NCBI RefSeq assembly: GCF_025145645.1
Contig: NZ_CP102252.1
Location: 992,001-1,056,000 of the forward strand
DNA length: 64,000 nt
Source of the DNA: Alistipes senegalensis JC50
Lineage (GTDB): Bacteria; Bacteroidota; Bacteroidia; Bacteroidales; Rikenellaceae
Direction: 5' to 3'
Shown one piece after another: positions 44,801-54,112 of this stretch (positions within the stretch are counted from its first letter, which is position 1; every line of letters starts with the position of its first letter). A program made the translations under genes and the position numbers. The notes below the pieces were generated by a model, which saw only the letters and a program-made list of their open reading frames with translations, ran no database searches and was not told the origin of the DNA.

Positions 44801-44831
44801 AAACAAGCCACTCATTGCGAGTGACTTGTTT
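44801..44831 (-). terminator. Hairpin terminator between converging genes
   Basis: Arms 44801-44813 and 44819-44831 pair at 12 of 13 positions with a 5-nt loop. On the minus strand the stem is followed by TTTTT, so it should end the GH123 operon; it also follows the tRNA fragment, as terminators of tRNA genes do. Confidence 0.65.
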
Positions 44832-44839
44832 CGTTGGTA

Positions 44840-46609
44840 TCAGTACGACAATTCGTTGAGTTTCCGTTTGGCTCGGGAGAGCCTATCGGGCCAGCCCGCT
44901 TCCGGGGTTATGGTGGCGAATCCGGAGAGCAGCGTTTCGAGCTGTTCGAGCCGTGACGCGGCCTCCGGTGTTCCGGTTGCTGCGAACTCCTTTTTCAGGA
45001 TCGAGATCTTTTCGGCATCCTGGATTCCTTCGACCAGTCGTTCGAACCGGATGGAAGAGCGTGCCCCGGGATAAATGATATACGTATCGCCGGCGGGGAA
45101 GGTTCTGAAACGCGAGTCGGTCAGCGGTTCCCCGACCCACGAATTGTAGGCCCAGCGCAGGAATCCGTCGTAACCGCAGGCGGCCGTATACCATCCGGCA
45201 TAGACCGCTTCAGCGGGGTCGGAGAAGGTGAACATGTTGGGAAAACGGTCCGAACAGCAGACGTAGTAGGTCGTTACGAAGCCTTGGGCGCGTCGCTCGG
45301 CGATATGCTGCGGCGGAACCCGGTCGCGAACTTTGACGCACATGCTGTTTATGAAGGGATAGCTCAGGTAGCTGTTCTTGTTATCGGCCATGGCGATTCC
45401 CAATTCGGGAGCCGTCTTCCGCAGGAGGTCGAGCGCATCGGTCATCTCTTCCGGCGAACGTTCGTCCATGGCGATATTCGTCCGCCCGAGCCACCCCTTT
45501 TCACGGAGGTGCCCGGTGAAGTCGGTGAGGAACGGTACCCATAGCTCTTCGAAGGCCGGAGTGCCCGGATCGGCTGTCACGTCGACGAAACGGCCCGTGA
45601 CACCGTCCCGGTAGTGGAGCTCGTTGTTCCACGGCAGCATCGAGTAGCAGTTGATGGTGTGGTCGATGCCCAGACCCGTCATCAGTTCGACCCACCGGTC
45701 GAAGACCGTATAGTCATAGCTCCACGACCCGTCTGCATTCTTTGTCCAGACAATCATGTCGGCGTAGGAGTCGAAGCACTGGTTGTTCCACGGGTCCTTG
45801 TTCAGCGTCGTCGTGACGACCTTTTGTCCTGCATCGGCCAGGAGCCGCATATACGGGACAAGGGCCTCGAAATGGGCGTCGCTCCACATGTCGAGCCCCT
45901 CGACGCGGGCGACGGCCGCAGGGTGCTGCCAGAGGTCGAGGTAGTAGTTCCACTCGGCAGGGGGCGGGAGTTCCCGGTCGATGACCGTGAGTCCGATGTC
46001 GAACGTTCTGAGCTGCCGGCCTTTTGCATACAGTTTGATTGTCGAAACGTATTCTCCGGCGGGGGCGTCGGCCGGGACGGAGACCGTTATCCACACCGGA
46101 CGGACGTTCCGGGCCTTCAGGTCGAAAACATCGATGTCGTCGAGCATGTCCGGAACCAGGTGCGGCGGGTAGATCGCCGGATCGTGATAGCCGCATTTGT
46201 TGCCGAACTCGTCGCTCAGGACATAGCGGACGAATCGGGCCTGGGCGGCATCTTCAGGAAGCATGTGCCCGTCCGACCTGAACGGTCCCACCTCGACCTC
46301 TACGCCGTCCGCACCGGAGGCGGTCCAGAGCAGCAGTTGGGCGGACACCCGTTCGCCGCGCCATCCTTCCAATCGGGCGGATGTCGAGGGTGCTACGTCC
46401 GGAACGACCGAACGTCTGAAAACGGTGTCCGTGCTCACGAACGAGGCGTGGAGCCCTCGGGGAACGCCCGACCAGTCGGAGAGCGTGTCGGCCGTGGGGT
46501 CGGGCAGTTCGTCGAACGATGAGATTTTCCGGGCGGTCCCGCTGTCGCACGAGACGAGCAGCAGGGAGAGCCCTGCGGACAATAACAATGAAGAAAGGTA
46601 CGGTTTCAT
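44840..46609 (-). CDS. GH123-like (DUF4091) glycosidase lipoprotein
   Basis: 589 residues with lipobox LLLVSC (Cys21). An N-terminal beta-sandwich (about 45-215) precedes a TIM barrel (about 220-500) with WNYYLDLWQHP, TTLNKDPWNNQCFDSYADMI and NIAMDERSPEEM. The D382-E383 pair at that last motif corresponds to the Asp-Glu catalytic pair of GH123 beta-N-acetylgalactosaminidases, which work through substrate-assisted catalysis. DUF4091 is the domain name for this group. Last gene of the minus-strand operon, 17 bp after the GH89-GH3 gene. A role in removing beta-linked GalNAc from host glycans fits the neighbours. Confidence 0.8.
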   Translation of the reverse strand: MKPYLSSLLLSAGLSLLLVSCDSGTARKISSFDELPDPTADTLSDWSGVPRGLHASFVSTDTVFRRSVVPDVAPSTSARLEGWRGERVSAQLLLWTASGADGVEVEVGPFRSDGHMLPEDAAQARFVRYVLSDEFGNKCGYHDPAIYPPHLVPDMLDDIDVFDLKARNVRPVWITVSVPADAPAGEYVSTIKLYAKGRQLRTFDIGLTVIDRELPPPAEWNYYLDLWQHPAAVARVEGLDMWSDAHFEALVPYMRLLADAGQKVVTTTLNKDPWNNQCFDSYADMIVWTKNADGSWSYDYTVFDRWVELMTGLGIDHTINCYSMLPWNNELHYRDGVTGRFVDVTADPGTPAFEELWVPFLTDFTGHLREKGWLGRTNIAMDERSPEEMTDALDLLRKTAPELGIAMADNKNSYLSYPFINSMCVKVRDRVPPQHIAERRAQGFVTTYYVCCSDRFPNMFTFSDPAEAVYAGWYTAACGYDGFLRWAYNSWVGEPLTDSRFRTFPAGDTYIIYPGARSSIRFERLVEGIQDAEKISILKKEFAATGTPEAASRLEQLETLLSGFATITPEAGWPDRLSRAKRKLNELSY

Positions 46610-46626
46610 ATCTTACTGGTTTTGGG

Positions 46627-49600
46627 TCAGTTCATGGCCGGCTCCAACTCTATGTCGAGGCGGCCGCCCTCCGTGACGTCGATCTCCCGGCGTTCGTGGC
46701 CTTCCAGTTCGAAGACGGCCCGGTCGTTGGTCCGGATACGGAGGGTGTATCTTCCGTGTCTGTCGGTCACGACGGCACATGCGGGAGCCGATGCGGCGTA
46801 AACCCTGACGTCCGGCATGACCGCTGCCTGCACGTTGCGCACCGTTCCCGAAATCTCGACCTCCGCTCCCGGCTCCCGGACGGCGCCGGCTTTCGCCCCG
46901 ATCGCCTTTGGACCCGGGATGTCTGCGCATCCGGCCACGGTTACCGTGTCTCGGAGCCGGATGTCCCGGGAGGAGGCTCCGACCTGCAACTCGAAATCGC
47001 CCGGTTCGACGATGCGCCGCATGGCCGCGTCGTACAGGGAGAGCAGCGGAACGGGGATCGAAAAACGAACCGACCGCTCTTCGCCCGGGTTCAACTCCAC
47101 CTTATCGAACGCATGGAGTTGTCTGACGGGTGTCGCAACGGAACTTATCAGGTCCCGGACATACAGTTGCACGACTTCGCTGCCCGTCCGGCTGCCCGTG
47201 TTTTTCACGCGGACGTTTACCCTCAGGGTATCGGTCGCAGTGAACTCCCCGGAAGCTGTCTCCATCCCGGAGTATTCGAACTGCGTGTAGCTCAATCCGT
47301 ATCCGAACGGATAGAGCGGTTCGGGGTCCGAGAAGACGTAATCGCGCCCCGGATTGTCGGGGGTGCCCTTCTTATTGTAGTAGCCCTTGTCCGTGGGCAG
47401 GTGGTTGTAGTAGCACGGCAGGTGCCCGGCGCTCTGCGGAAACGAGACGGGAAGCCTGCCCGAAGGGTTCGTCTTCCCGAAAAGTATTCCTGCGACGGAG
47501 GCTCCGCCCTCCTCGCCGGCATACCACTGCACGAGCACGGCATCCGCCAATTCCCGGATGCGGGCCAGTTCGAACGGTTTGCCTGTCACGAGCACGACTA
47601 TCATCGGTTTGCCCGTCCGGGCGAGTTCTTCGACGAGTTCCTCCTGCACGCCCGGCAGACGCAGGCTGGTGAGGTCGTAACCCTCCCCGCTGGTCGCCGG
47701 TTCGGATGCCCGTGCGAGTATGGCGCTCTGCGATCCGACGAATACCACGACGGCGTCGCTCCGGCGGGCGGCTTTCAGGGCTTCGCCGAATCCGCTTTTG
47801 TCCTGCGAATAGGGATCGCATCCCTCCGCGTAGTTCACCCGCACGCCGGACCCGTCCAGGTATTCCCGGATTCCGCACAGCGGGGTAATGCCCTTGTCCT
47901 TCTCCGCACTCCAGCTGTAATCGCCGAACTGTACGCGGTCGGCGTTCGGGCCGATAACGGCCACCGACCGCAGTTTGCCGGGCGACAGCGGCAGCACGCC
48001 GTTGCGGTTTTCGAGCAGTACGGCACTTTCGTCGGCGATCTGACGGGCGAGGCGCACGGCTTCGGGGGCGTGTATCTTTCGCCGCCAGCCGAGCGTGTCC
48101 GCCGGTTCCCCGTCGAAAAGGCCGGAAGCAAATTTAACGAATAAAATGTTACCGACAGCCCGGTCGATGTATTTTTCGTCGAGAAATCCTTCCCGGACCA
48201 TTTGTTCCGCGTGCCGGTATTCTTCGCTTCCGGCTTCGAGGTCGATGCCTGCTTCGATGGCCATGCGGGCTGCGGCGCCTCCGGGAGCGGCCGCGCGGTG
48301 GAAATGCGAGAGCATCCTGACCGAACCCCAATCGGAGTAGACGTACCCCCTGAATCCGAGGCTGTCGCGCAGCAGTCCGGTCATCAGGGATTTCGAACCC
48401 GTGACCGCCTCGTCGTCGTAGGAACTGTAACAATTCATGGCGGACCGCGGCTTCGTTGCGGCGATCAGTTCCCGGAAAGGTTTCACGTAAAGGCTCATCA
48501 GCTCCCGTTTGCCGCCTTTCACCGAGGCCAGGTTGAGCCCTGCCGTGGGGGTGCCGTGTGCGACGAAGTGTTTGGGTGTCGTGATCATGCCTTTGGCGTG
48601 CATGGCTTTCATGTAGGCGGCGCCCATGCATGAGATCAGATGCGGGTCTTCGCCGAAGGTCTCTTCGACACGTCCCCAGCGCAGTTCCCGGGCGATGTCG
48701 AGCACGGGTGCGAGCACCTGTTTCGCACCGATGGCCTCCATTTCGTCGGCAATATGGCCGGCCATCCCGCCGACAAGCCGCGGGTTAAAGGTCGCGCCTT
48801 GCGCAATGGCCTGCGGAAAGATGGTGCTGCCATCCTGCACAACGCCGTGAAGCCCTTCCATGACGGGAATGACGGGAATGCCGAGGCGGGTGTCGCTGCA
48901 CATGTATGCCTGTATCTGCCGCATGGCTTTCAGGTATTGTCCGGAGGAGTAGGGGAATGCCTCGACGCATCCCCAGCCGACTCCGCCGGTGGAGGATGCC
49001 AGTTTTTCGAGGTCGACCTCTCCTTCGTTGTCGTAGTGTTTGAAATGGATATGGCGCATCTGCGCGATCTTTTCACGCAGGGTCATCCGTCCCAGCAGGT
49101 CTTCGGCACGTTCCTGGGGCGTGAGGCTCCGGTCCTTGTAGGGCGGACACACCGCGAGCAACACCGAATCGACCTCGGCGAGCAGCTCTCCGCGCGGTTC
49201 GGTCGGATACTCCTTCCCGGAATCGGCCCATGCCTTTTCCATGCCGAAATAGTCCGGTTCGGGGACTTTCCGGCCCTCCATATCGGCACTCAGATAGTCG
49301 AAGAAAGCCTTCCAGCGCGGCAGGTAGTAGTCCGCGAGCAGGCCGCTCCACTCCTTGTTGGCGTAGTCGTGCACGCGGGTATTCGGGTCGGCGGGTCCCC
49401 AGTAGGTGATCTGCGTCTTGGCGTTTTTCAACGACTGACGGCGTTCCTGCTCGTTGTCGCCGTAGTGCAGGGCCTTGTCGAGCCATCGTCCCAGCAGAAA
49501 ATCCGGTTGCGTGCCCGTGAGGCGGTCCTGAAGTCCGAGCAGCGCGAGGAAATCGGCCGAAAGCAGGCCGAAACCTTCACGGTCGCCGCGACGGTATGCC

Positions 49601-51321
49601 TTGACGCTCCTTTGGTAGATGTCCCGGGCGTGGTTGGCGAGCACCTGGCGTGCCAGATCGGCCAGGTCGTAACGGTATGTCGGCGAGTCTCCGTATTGCT
49701 CCGCCGCCTTGCGGAAAAGGACCAGCGCGTCGACGAGCTTTGCCGGGTCGTACTGGAATCGTTTGGGGCCCCACGTCGAAACGCTGGTGACGTCCAGTCC
49801 GGGACGGGCGCAGAAGATGGATTCGAAGGTCCCTTCCCCCTTGATCGCGAACTCGCCGTAGACGGACCCCAGCAACAATCGCCAGGCTTCGTAAGCATGG
49901 TCGTTCCATGTGCCGTAGCGGTAGACGATGTATCGGCGCAAGTAGTCGTCGGGATCGGGCGCTCCGGGCTCCCAGGCCGTTTTCAGGGCCCAGTCGTAGA
50001 CGACCGGATTGGCGGCGATGCCTTCGGGCAGGATGCCCACGCCGCAGAGAAGGTTTTCGGATTCGGAACGGGCCTCGTGAGGTCCCGCGAGAATCACCGG
50101 AAGCTGACCGCCCATATCGGTCTTACCGCCGAAATGATTTACGGTGGCCCAGATCCACGGGGTGCCGTAAAACTCCCCGGTGTTTCGCCACGTCGAACCG
50201 CTCTCCCCGAAGAGGTCGATGACTACGGTCAACGCCGGATCGAGCCCTGCGAGCAGTTCTTTCTTCGGATTGCCGCTCCAACCCTGGAGCATCCATTTCG
50301 ATCCGGGGAAATGCCGCTGCATGGAGGCCTGGATCAACGATGCCGTGCGGGTCACGTGCATTCCGGTCGTATCGCCTCCCTCGTGGAAGAGGTCGCCTCC
50401 GAGGTATTTCACCGAGTCGCCGTAGAGTTCCCGCAGGACGGAGTAATAGCGGTCGGACATCCGGTCGAAAAGCGGGTCTTCGGGAAGCAGGATCGCCGGA
50501 CGGGGGAAGATACGTCCCCACAACCCCTGATCGACGATCCGGGCGTCGGGGTATTTCTCCCGGAGCTTGTTGGGAACCATCCCCCAGAAACCCTGCAATA
50601 CGGGTTCGATACCCAGTTCGGCCATCCGGGCCAGGATACGCTGCTGCATCCGGACCCGGCTTTCCATCATGCCGCGGCTCATCGGGCCGCCCCACCCTTC
50701 GAGATTGCCCATGAGCCACCATGCCGTGAAAGCCGGCCCCGGGATGAAATCGCCGATCTCCTTTTCGGTGAATCCTGCGTCTTCCAGCGTCCGGGCCCAT
50801 ACGAGTTCGGTCCCCAGAGGGGCGAGCATGAGATTGACGCCGTTCAGGGCCATCCAGTCGAGTTCGCGCTCCCAGTCGTTCCAGCCGTAAAACGAGTAGG
50901 TGTAGTTGTACGTGCAGTAATTCAGGGCGTAGCGGTAACGGAACGGTGAACGGACCGTCACCGACGGGGCGACCTCGGGCAGCGACGGCAGATCGTGCAG
51001 GTTGTCGCCGTTGTGCGACAGGCTCATCCCGCAAAAGCGGTTCAGGTAGTAATTGACGGCCGTCGCCGCCGCCGAAGGCGAAGTGGCCTCGATCGTCAGC
51101 CGTCCCCGGCGTGTGGCGAGGGTGAACGCGTCGCTGTTTTCTGCAGCGTCGGAAGCCGGCCGGAAATCGACCTTGCCGGCCAGGAAGGGGATACGGCGCT
51201 CCACGAGCCGGGCGACGCCGCTGAAATCGGTCCGTTCCGGACTGGCTCCGGCCAGGGCCGGAAGCGACAGGAACAGGGTGAGGAGAACCGCCCGGCAAAG
51301 CGATGTCAGACGTAAGCTCAT
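46627..51321 (-). CDS. GH89-GH3 fusion glycosidase
   Basis: 1564 residues, about twice the size of either family alone. A signal sequence (about 1-26) leads into an alpha-N-acetylglucosaminidase module (about 28-720): E314 in LGGDLFHEGG and E433 in ILPEGI correspond to the acid/base and nucleophile of NAGLU (human E316/E446). Residues about 725-1075 are a GH3 barrel with nucleophile D997 in YVYSDWGSV, 1085-1330 the GH3 sandwich with EGYDLTSLRLP (E1213 candidate acid/base), about 1345-1425 a fibronectin-III-like domain, and about 1488-1563 a carboxypeptidase-regulatory-like domain. Both active sites look intact and the frame is open throughout, so this is a true fusion. Confidence 0.92.
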   Translation of the reverse strand: MSLRLTSLCRAVLLTLFLSLPALAGASPERTDFSGVARLVERRIPFLAGKVDFRPASDAAENSDAFTLATRRGRLTIEATSPSAAATAVNYYLNRFCGMSLSHNGDNLHDLPSLPEVAPSVTVRSPFRYRYALNYCTYNYTYSFYGWNDWERELDWMALNGVNLMLAPLGTELVWARTLEDAGFTEKEIGDFIPGPAFTAWWLMGNLEGWGGPMSRGMMESRVRMQQRILARMAELGIEPVLQGFWGMVPNKLREKYPDARIVDQGLWGRIFPRPAILLPEDPLFDRMSDRYYSVLRELYGDSVKYLGGDLFHEGGDTTGMHVTRTASLIQASMQRHFPGSKWMLQGWSGNPKKELLAGLDPALTVVIDLFGESGSTWRNTGEFYGTPWIWATVNHFGGKTDMGGQLPVILAGPHEARSESENLLCGVGILPEGIAANPVVYDWALKTAWEPGAPDPDDYLRRYIVYRYGTWNDHAYEAWRLLLGSVYGEFAIKGEGTFESIFCARPGLDVTSVSTWGPKRFQYDPAKLVDALVLFRKAAEQYGDSPTYRYDLADLARQVLANHARDIYQRSVKAYRRGDREGFGLLSADFLALLGLQDRLTGTQPDFLLGRWLDKALHYGDNEQERRQSLKNAKTQITYWGPADPNTRVHDYANKEWSGLLADYYLPRWKAFFDYLSADMEGRKVPEPDYFGMEKAWADSGKEYPTEPRGELLAEVDSVLLAVCPPYKDRSLTPQERAEDLLGRMTLREKIAQMRHIHFKHYDNEGEVDLEKLASSTGGVGWGCVEAFPYSSGQYLKAMRQIQAYMCSDTRLGIPVIPVMEGLHGVVQDGSTIFPQAIAQGATFNPRLVGGMAGHIADEMEAIGAKQVLAPVLDIARELRWGRVEETFGEDPHLISCMGAAYMKAMHAKGMITTPKHFVAHGTPTAGLNLASVKGGKRELMSLYVKPFRELIAATKPRSAMNCYSSYDDEAVTGSKSLMTGLLRDSLGFRGYVYSDWGSVRMLSHFHRAAAPGGAAARMAIEAGIDLEAGSEEYRHAEQMVREGFLDEKYIDRAVGNILFVKFASGLFDGEPADTLGWRRKIHAPEAVRLARQIADESAVLLENRNGVLPLSPGKLRSVAVIGPNADRVQFGDYSWSAEKDKGITPLCGIREYLDGSGVRVNYAEGCDPYSQDKSGFGEALKAARRSDAVVVFVGSQSAILARASEPATSGEGYDLTSLRLPGVQEELVEELARTGKPMIVVLVTGKPFELARIRELADAVLVQWYAGEEGGASVAGILFGKTNPSGRLPVSFPQSAGHLPCYYNHLPTDKGYYNKKGTPDNPGRDYVFSDPEPLYPFGYGLSYTQFEYSGMETASGEFTATDTLRVNVRVKNTGSRTGSEVVQLYVRDLISSVATPVRQLHAFDKVELNPGEERSVRFSIPVPLLSLYDAAMRRIVEPGDFELQVGASSRDIRLRDTVTVAGCADIPGPKAIGAKAGAVREPGAEVEISGTVRNVQAAVMPDVRVYAASAPACAVVTDRHGRYTLRIRTNDRAVFELEGHERREIDVTEGGRLDIELEPAMN

Positions 51322-51322
51322 T

Positions 51323-52231
51323 TTATTTCAGTTCAATGTCCAGATAGACCGGGAAATGGTCCGAAACGGTGTCGAGGTCCTCGACCTTGCCGTTGAAATT
51401 CAGTTTTTTCACAACTCCGGTTTCCAGAAAGTTCACCGCGGACGATTGGCCGTTGTCGTCGAACAGGATGTAGTCGATGGTTTCGTTGGGCTGGCCCGGA
51501 AGCGTTCCTTCGGTCGAACTCTTGATCGCAAATTCGTTCGTGAGGACCGGGAAGGCCGCGCCGCCGCCCGACCACCTGTGGGAGTCGTTGAGGTCTCCGG
51601 CGAGGAACACCGGTTTCCGGTAGCCGTTCGACACTTCGTTGATGATCGTGGCGCTCTGGCGTCTGGCCCCGTCGTTCAGGTCGAGGTGGGTTCCCAGAAA
51701 GACGAAGTCGTCCGTTTCGACGACGACCAGCATACGCCCCTCGTCGCCCGGCAGTTCGACCGTTTTCGTGCTTTTTACGCCCAGCGATCGCTTGACGAGG
51801 ACCCCGGGGCCGATCTTACCACCCATGTAGTCCGCCGCCGGGGCGAAAACGACCTGATAGTCGATGCCCGTCGCATCGGCGATCTCTTGCAGCAGGTCGC
51901 GTTTGTTGCGGTTCAGCGCCCCTTTGTCGAGCTCCTGGATCGCTACGATATCGGCGTCGAGCGTCTTGATCACCCGGGCGAAGTTCTCCGTATTCGTCTG
52001 CGAGACGGCCGGTGTGCCCGTGTTGCCGCGGCAATAATAGGAGTTGTAGGTCATCAGCCTGATCGCGGACTGCGACGGTTTGGGGTACTTGTACTCTTCG
52101 GAGGTGCCGCCTTCGTTGCCGCCGATGCCTCCGGAACTGAGTCCCGGGGCCTCCGATTTTCCGCACGAGGTGAGGGGAAGCATGCTCGCGAGGAGCATGA
52201 CGGCGAAGATGATTTTTCCTGAATTTCTCAT
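51323..52231 (-). CDS. Endonuclease/exonuclease/phosphatase-fold lipoprotein
   Basis: 302 residues with lipobox LTSC. The EEP fold is seen in RLMTYNSYYCRGNTG (metal Asn), VAIQELD (metal Glu), FLGTHLDLN, VFLAGDLND and the C-terminal SDHFPVYLDI. In Bacteroidetes PULs, exported EEP-fold proteins are common and may be phosphodiesterases or sphingomyelinase-like enzymes rather than nucleases. Its stop lies 1 bp before the GH89-GH3 start on the same strand, so it is part of the operon. Substrate unknown. Confidence 0.85.
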   Translation of the reverse strand: MRNSGKIIFAVMLLASMLPLTSCGKSEAPGLSSGGIGGNEGGTSEEYKYPKPSQSAIRLMTYNSYYCRGNTGTPAVSQTNTENFARVIKTLDADIVAIQELDKGALNRNKRDLLQEIADATGIDYQVVFAPAADYMGGKIGPGVLVKRSLGVKSTKTVELPGDEGRMLVVVETDDFVFLGTHLDLNDGARRQSATIINEVSNGYRKPVFLAGDLNDSHRWSGGGAAFPVLTNEFAIKSSTEGTLPGQPNETIDYILFDDNGQSSAVNFLETGVVKKLNFNGKVEDLDTVSDHFPVYLDIELK

Positions 52232-52271
52232 ATCCTGATTCTTGTTTGTGTTGTTTTCTTAGAACGGGAGT

Positions 52272-52303
52272 GTGCGGCGGCACGACATTGCGTACCGCCG
52301 CAC
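52272..52303. repeat. Hairpin after susD (operon attenuator candidate)
   Basis: A 9-bp perfect stem GTGCGGCGG/CCGCCGCAC with a 14-nt loop sits in the 80-bp gap between susD and the EEP gene. No T-run follows on the minus strand, so it may stabilise the susCD part of the transcript rather than end it. Confidence 0.5.
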
Positions 52304-52311
52304 TCCGTGGC

Positions 52312-54099
52312 TTACCAATTCGGATTCTGTTTGATCTTGTCGGGAGCGAACTGGATCTGCGACAGCGGCAGCGGGTAGAGGTAATCCCGGTCTTCACGCC
52401 ATTCGCGCGGTTCGGTTTCCGTGTTGTGGACGATGATGTTGCCTCCGGCTGCTCCGGTCAGCTCGAAAGCGCTGCCGATTTTGAGGAACGTTTTGATGAC
52501 CGCGAGTTCCGGATGGTCCGCGGCCTTCGGAGCCGAAGAGGTCGTATAGAGACAGACGTCCAGCGCGCTGACATCGCCGCTGCCGTCGAGGTCGTAGATA
52601 CGGTAGCCGTCGGAGTTCATGCCCGGCGTGAAATACATGCCCTTGAACTCCTGTTCGAACATTTTGCCCTCTTTCCAGCGTACCATGTCGTAGTAGCGAT
52701 GCCCTTCAGCGATCAGCTCGATGGTCCGCTCGCGGCGGATTTCGAGGATGACGCCCTTGTTCTCGCCGCTGACGTTCGGATAACCCGTCACGTTGCTGGC
52801 GAGATACGGGTCCGGATTGGCATTGGCCGCCTTCATGTCGAGATTCGGCATACCCACCCGGTCGCGGATCGGTTTGATGGATTTGTTGATGTCGTCCTGG
52901 GTGAGCGTTCCGCGTTCGGCCTTGGCCTCGGCGAAATTCAGGTAGACCTCGGCCGCACGGAAGAGGATGATGTCGTTGTAGGACTTGTTGTAACCGTCCT
53001 GGCTCACGTCGGTCACCCACTTGGTCAGCTGATAACCGGTCGTCGAGCACGAGAAATCGGGCGAAAGCCTGGCTGTCTGGCCGATGCGCGTGTAACCCGG
53101 ACCGCGCACGGTCTGCGTCAGCCGTGGATCACGGCCCTGCATCTCCTGGAAAAACTCCATCGTGCTGTATCCCGGAACATCCGTGAAACGGCTGCCGTCC
53201 GATTTGAGGTAGCTGTCCACGATCTTCTTGTTCAGTCCAGGCATGCCGTAGGTGTTGGAAAGCGTGTAGTTGTTGGCGTTGTGGATGATGTTCAGGCCGA
53301 TCTCGTAGTCGCGGGCCAGGATCACCTCCGTGGAAATGGCGTTGTTCGACGAGAAGAGGTCCCGGTACGGAGTCGACGAACCCTTGTAGATCAGATACGG
53401 GCTTTCATCGATGAACCGTTCGGCAGCCTCGATACATTCGTCCAGGTACTCTTCATGGCCGGCTATGCCGTGGTATTTGCGGAATGTGCCTTCGAAGAGG
53501 CAGATCCGCGATTTGAGGGCGAGCGCGGTCCACTGCGTGACGCTGTAAACGTTCTGTTCCTGGGGCAGTTTGGCAATGGCGTAGTCGATATCTTCGAGGA
53601 TCTTGGACATGACGAACTCGCGGGAATCGCGGGCCTTGTACAGGTCGGGGTTGTCCGATTTCAGGGGTTGGTCGTACCAGGGCACGTCGCCGAAGCGTTT
53701 CACCTTCTCGAAATAGAAATAGGCGCGGAAGAACCGGGCCACGCCGTCGTAGCGCTCCCGTGCTTTCGTGTCGCTGCAACGGTGCGAATAGTAAAGGTAG
53801 TTGTTGATATAAGTGAGCGGCTGCCAGCTTCCGGTGTCCCAGCCGCCGCCCTCGTTGACGACGGTGCGCGTGCCCGACACTTCGGATTGGAGCGTCGTTA
53901 CGATGATGACGTCGGCGCTCTCGGAATAGATGGCGCTCGCCTCGGGGAAGTTCTGCTGGTAGAAGGTGTTGGTGAATGTTTTCAGTTCCTCTTCGTTGTT
54001 GAAATAGTTCTCAGGGGCCAGCTTGTCCAGCGGGAACTCATCGAGATTGCACGAAACGAATGCCGCGGCAATGCATAAGGTACAGAGTATCTTTTTCAT
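52312..54099 (-). CDS. SusD/RagB-type surface lipoprotein
   Basis: 595 residues with lipobox FVSC, followed by NLDEFPLDKLAPENYFNNEEELKTFTNTFY, the characteristic SusD beginning. The C-terminal block RRERTIELIAEGHRYYDMVRWKEGKMFEQEFKGMYF is the RagB pattern. It lies 13 bp after the STN-SusC gene on the same strand. It should bind the host glycan at the cell surface and pass it to the transporter. Confidence 0.95.
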   Translation of the reverse strand: MKKILCTLCIAAAFVSCNLDEFPLDKLAPENYFNNEEELKTFTNTFYQQNFPEASAIYSESADVIIVTTLQSEVSGTRTVVNEGGGWDTGSWQPLTYINNYLYYSHRCSDTKARERYDGVARFFRAYFYFEKVKRFGDVPWYDQPLKSDNPDLYKARDSREFVMSKILEDIDYAIAKLPQEQNVYSVTQWTALALKSRICLFEGTFRKYHGIAGHEEYLDECIEAAERFIDESPYLIYKGSSTPYRDLFSSNNAISTEVILARDYEIGLNIIHNANNYTLSNTYGMPGLNKKIVDSYLKSDGSRFTDVPGYSTMEFFQEMQGRDPRLTQTVRGPGYTRIGQTARLSPDFSCSTTGYQLTKWVTDVSQDGYNKSYNDIILFRAAEVYLNFAEAKAERGTLTQDDINKSIKPIRDRVGMPNLDMKAANANPDPYLASNVTGYPNVSGENKGVILEIRRERTIELIAEGHRYYDMVRWKEGKMFEQEFKGMYFTPGMNSDGYRIYDLDGSGDVSALDVCLYTTSSAPKAADHPELAVIKTFLKIGSAFELTGAAGGNIIVHNTETEPREWREDRDYLYPLPLSQIQFAPDKIKQNPNW

Positions 54100-54112
54100 A
54101 ATTCAGGTTTAT

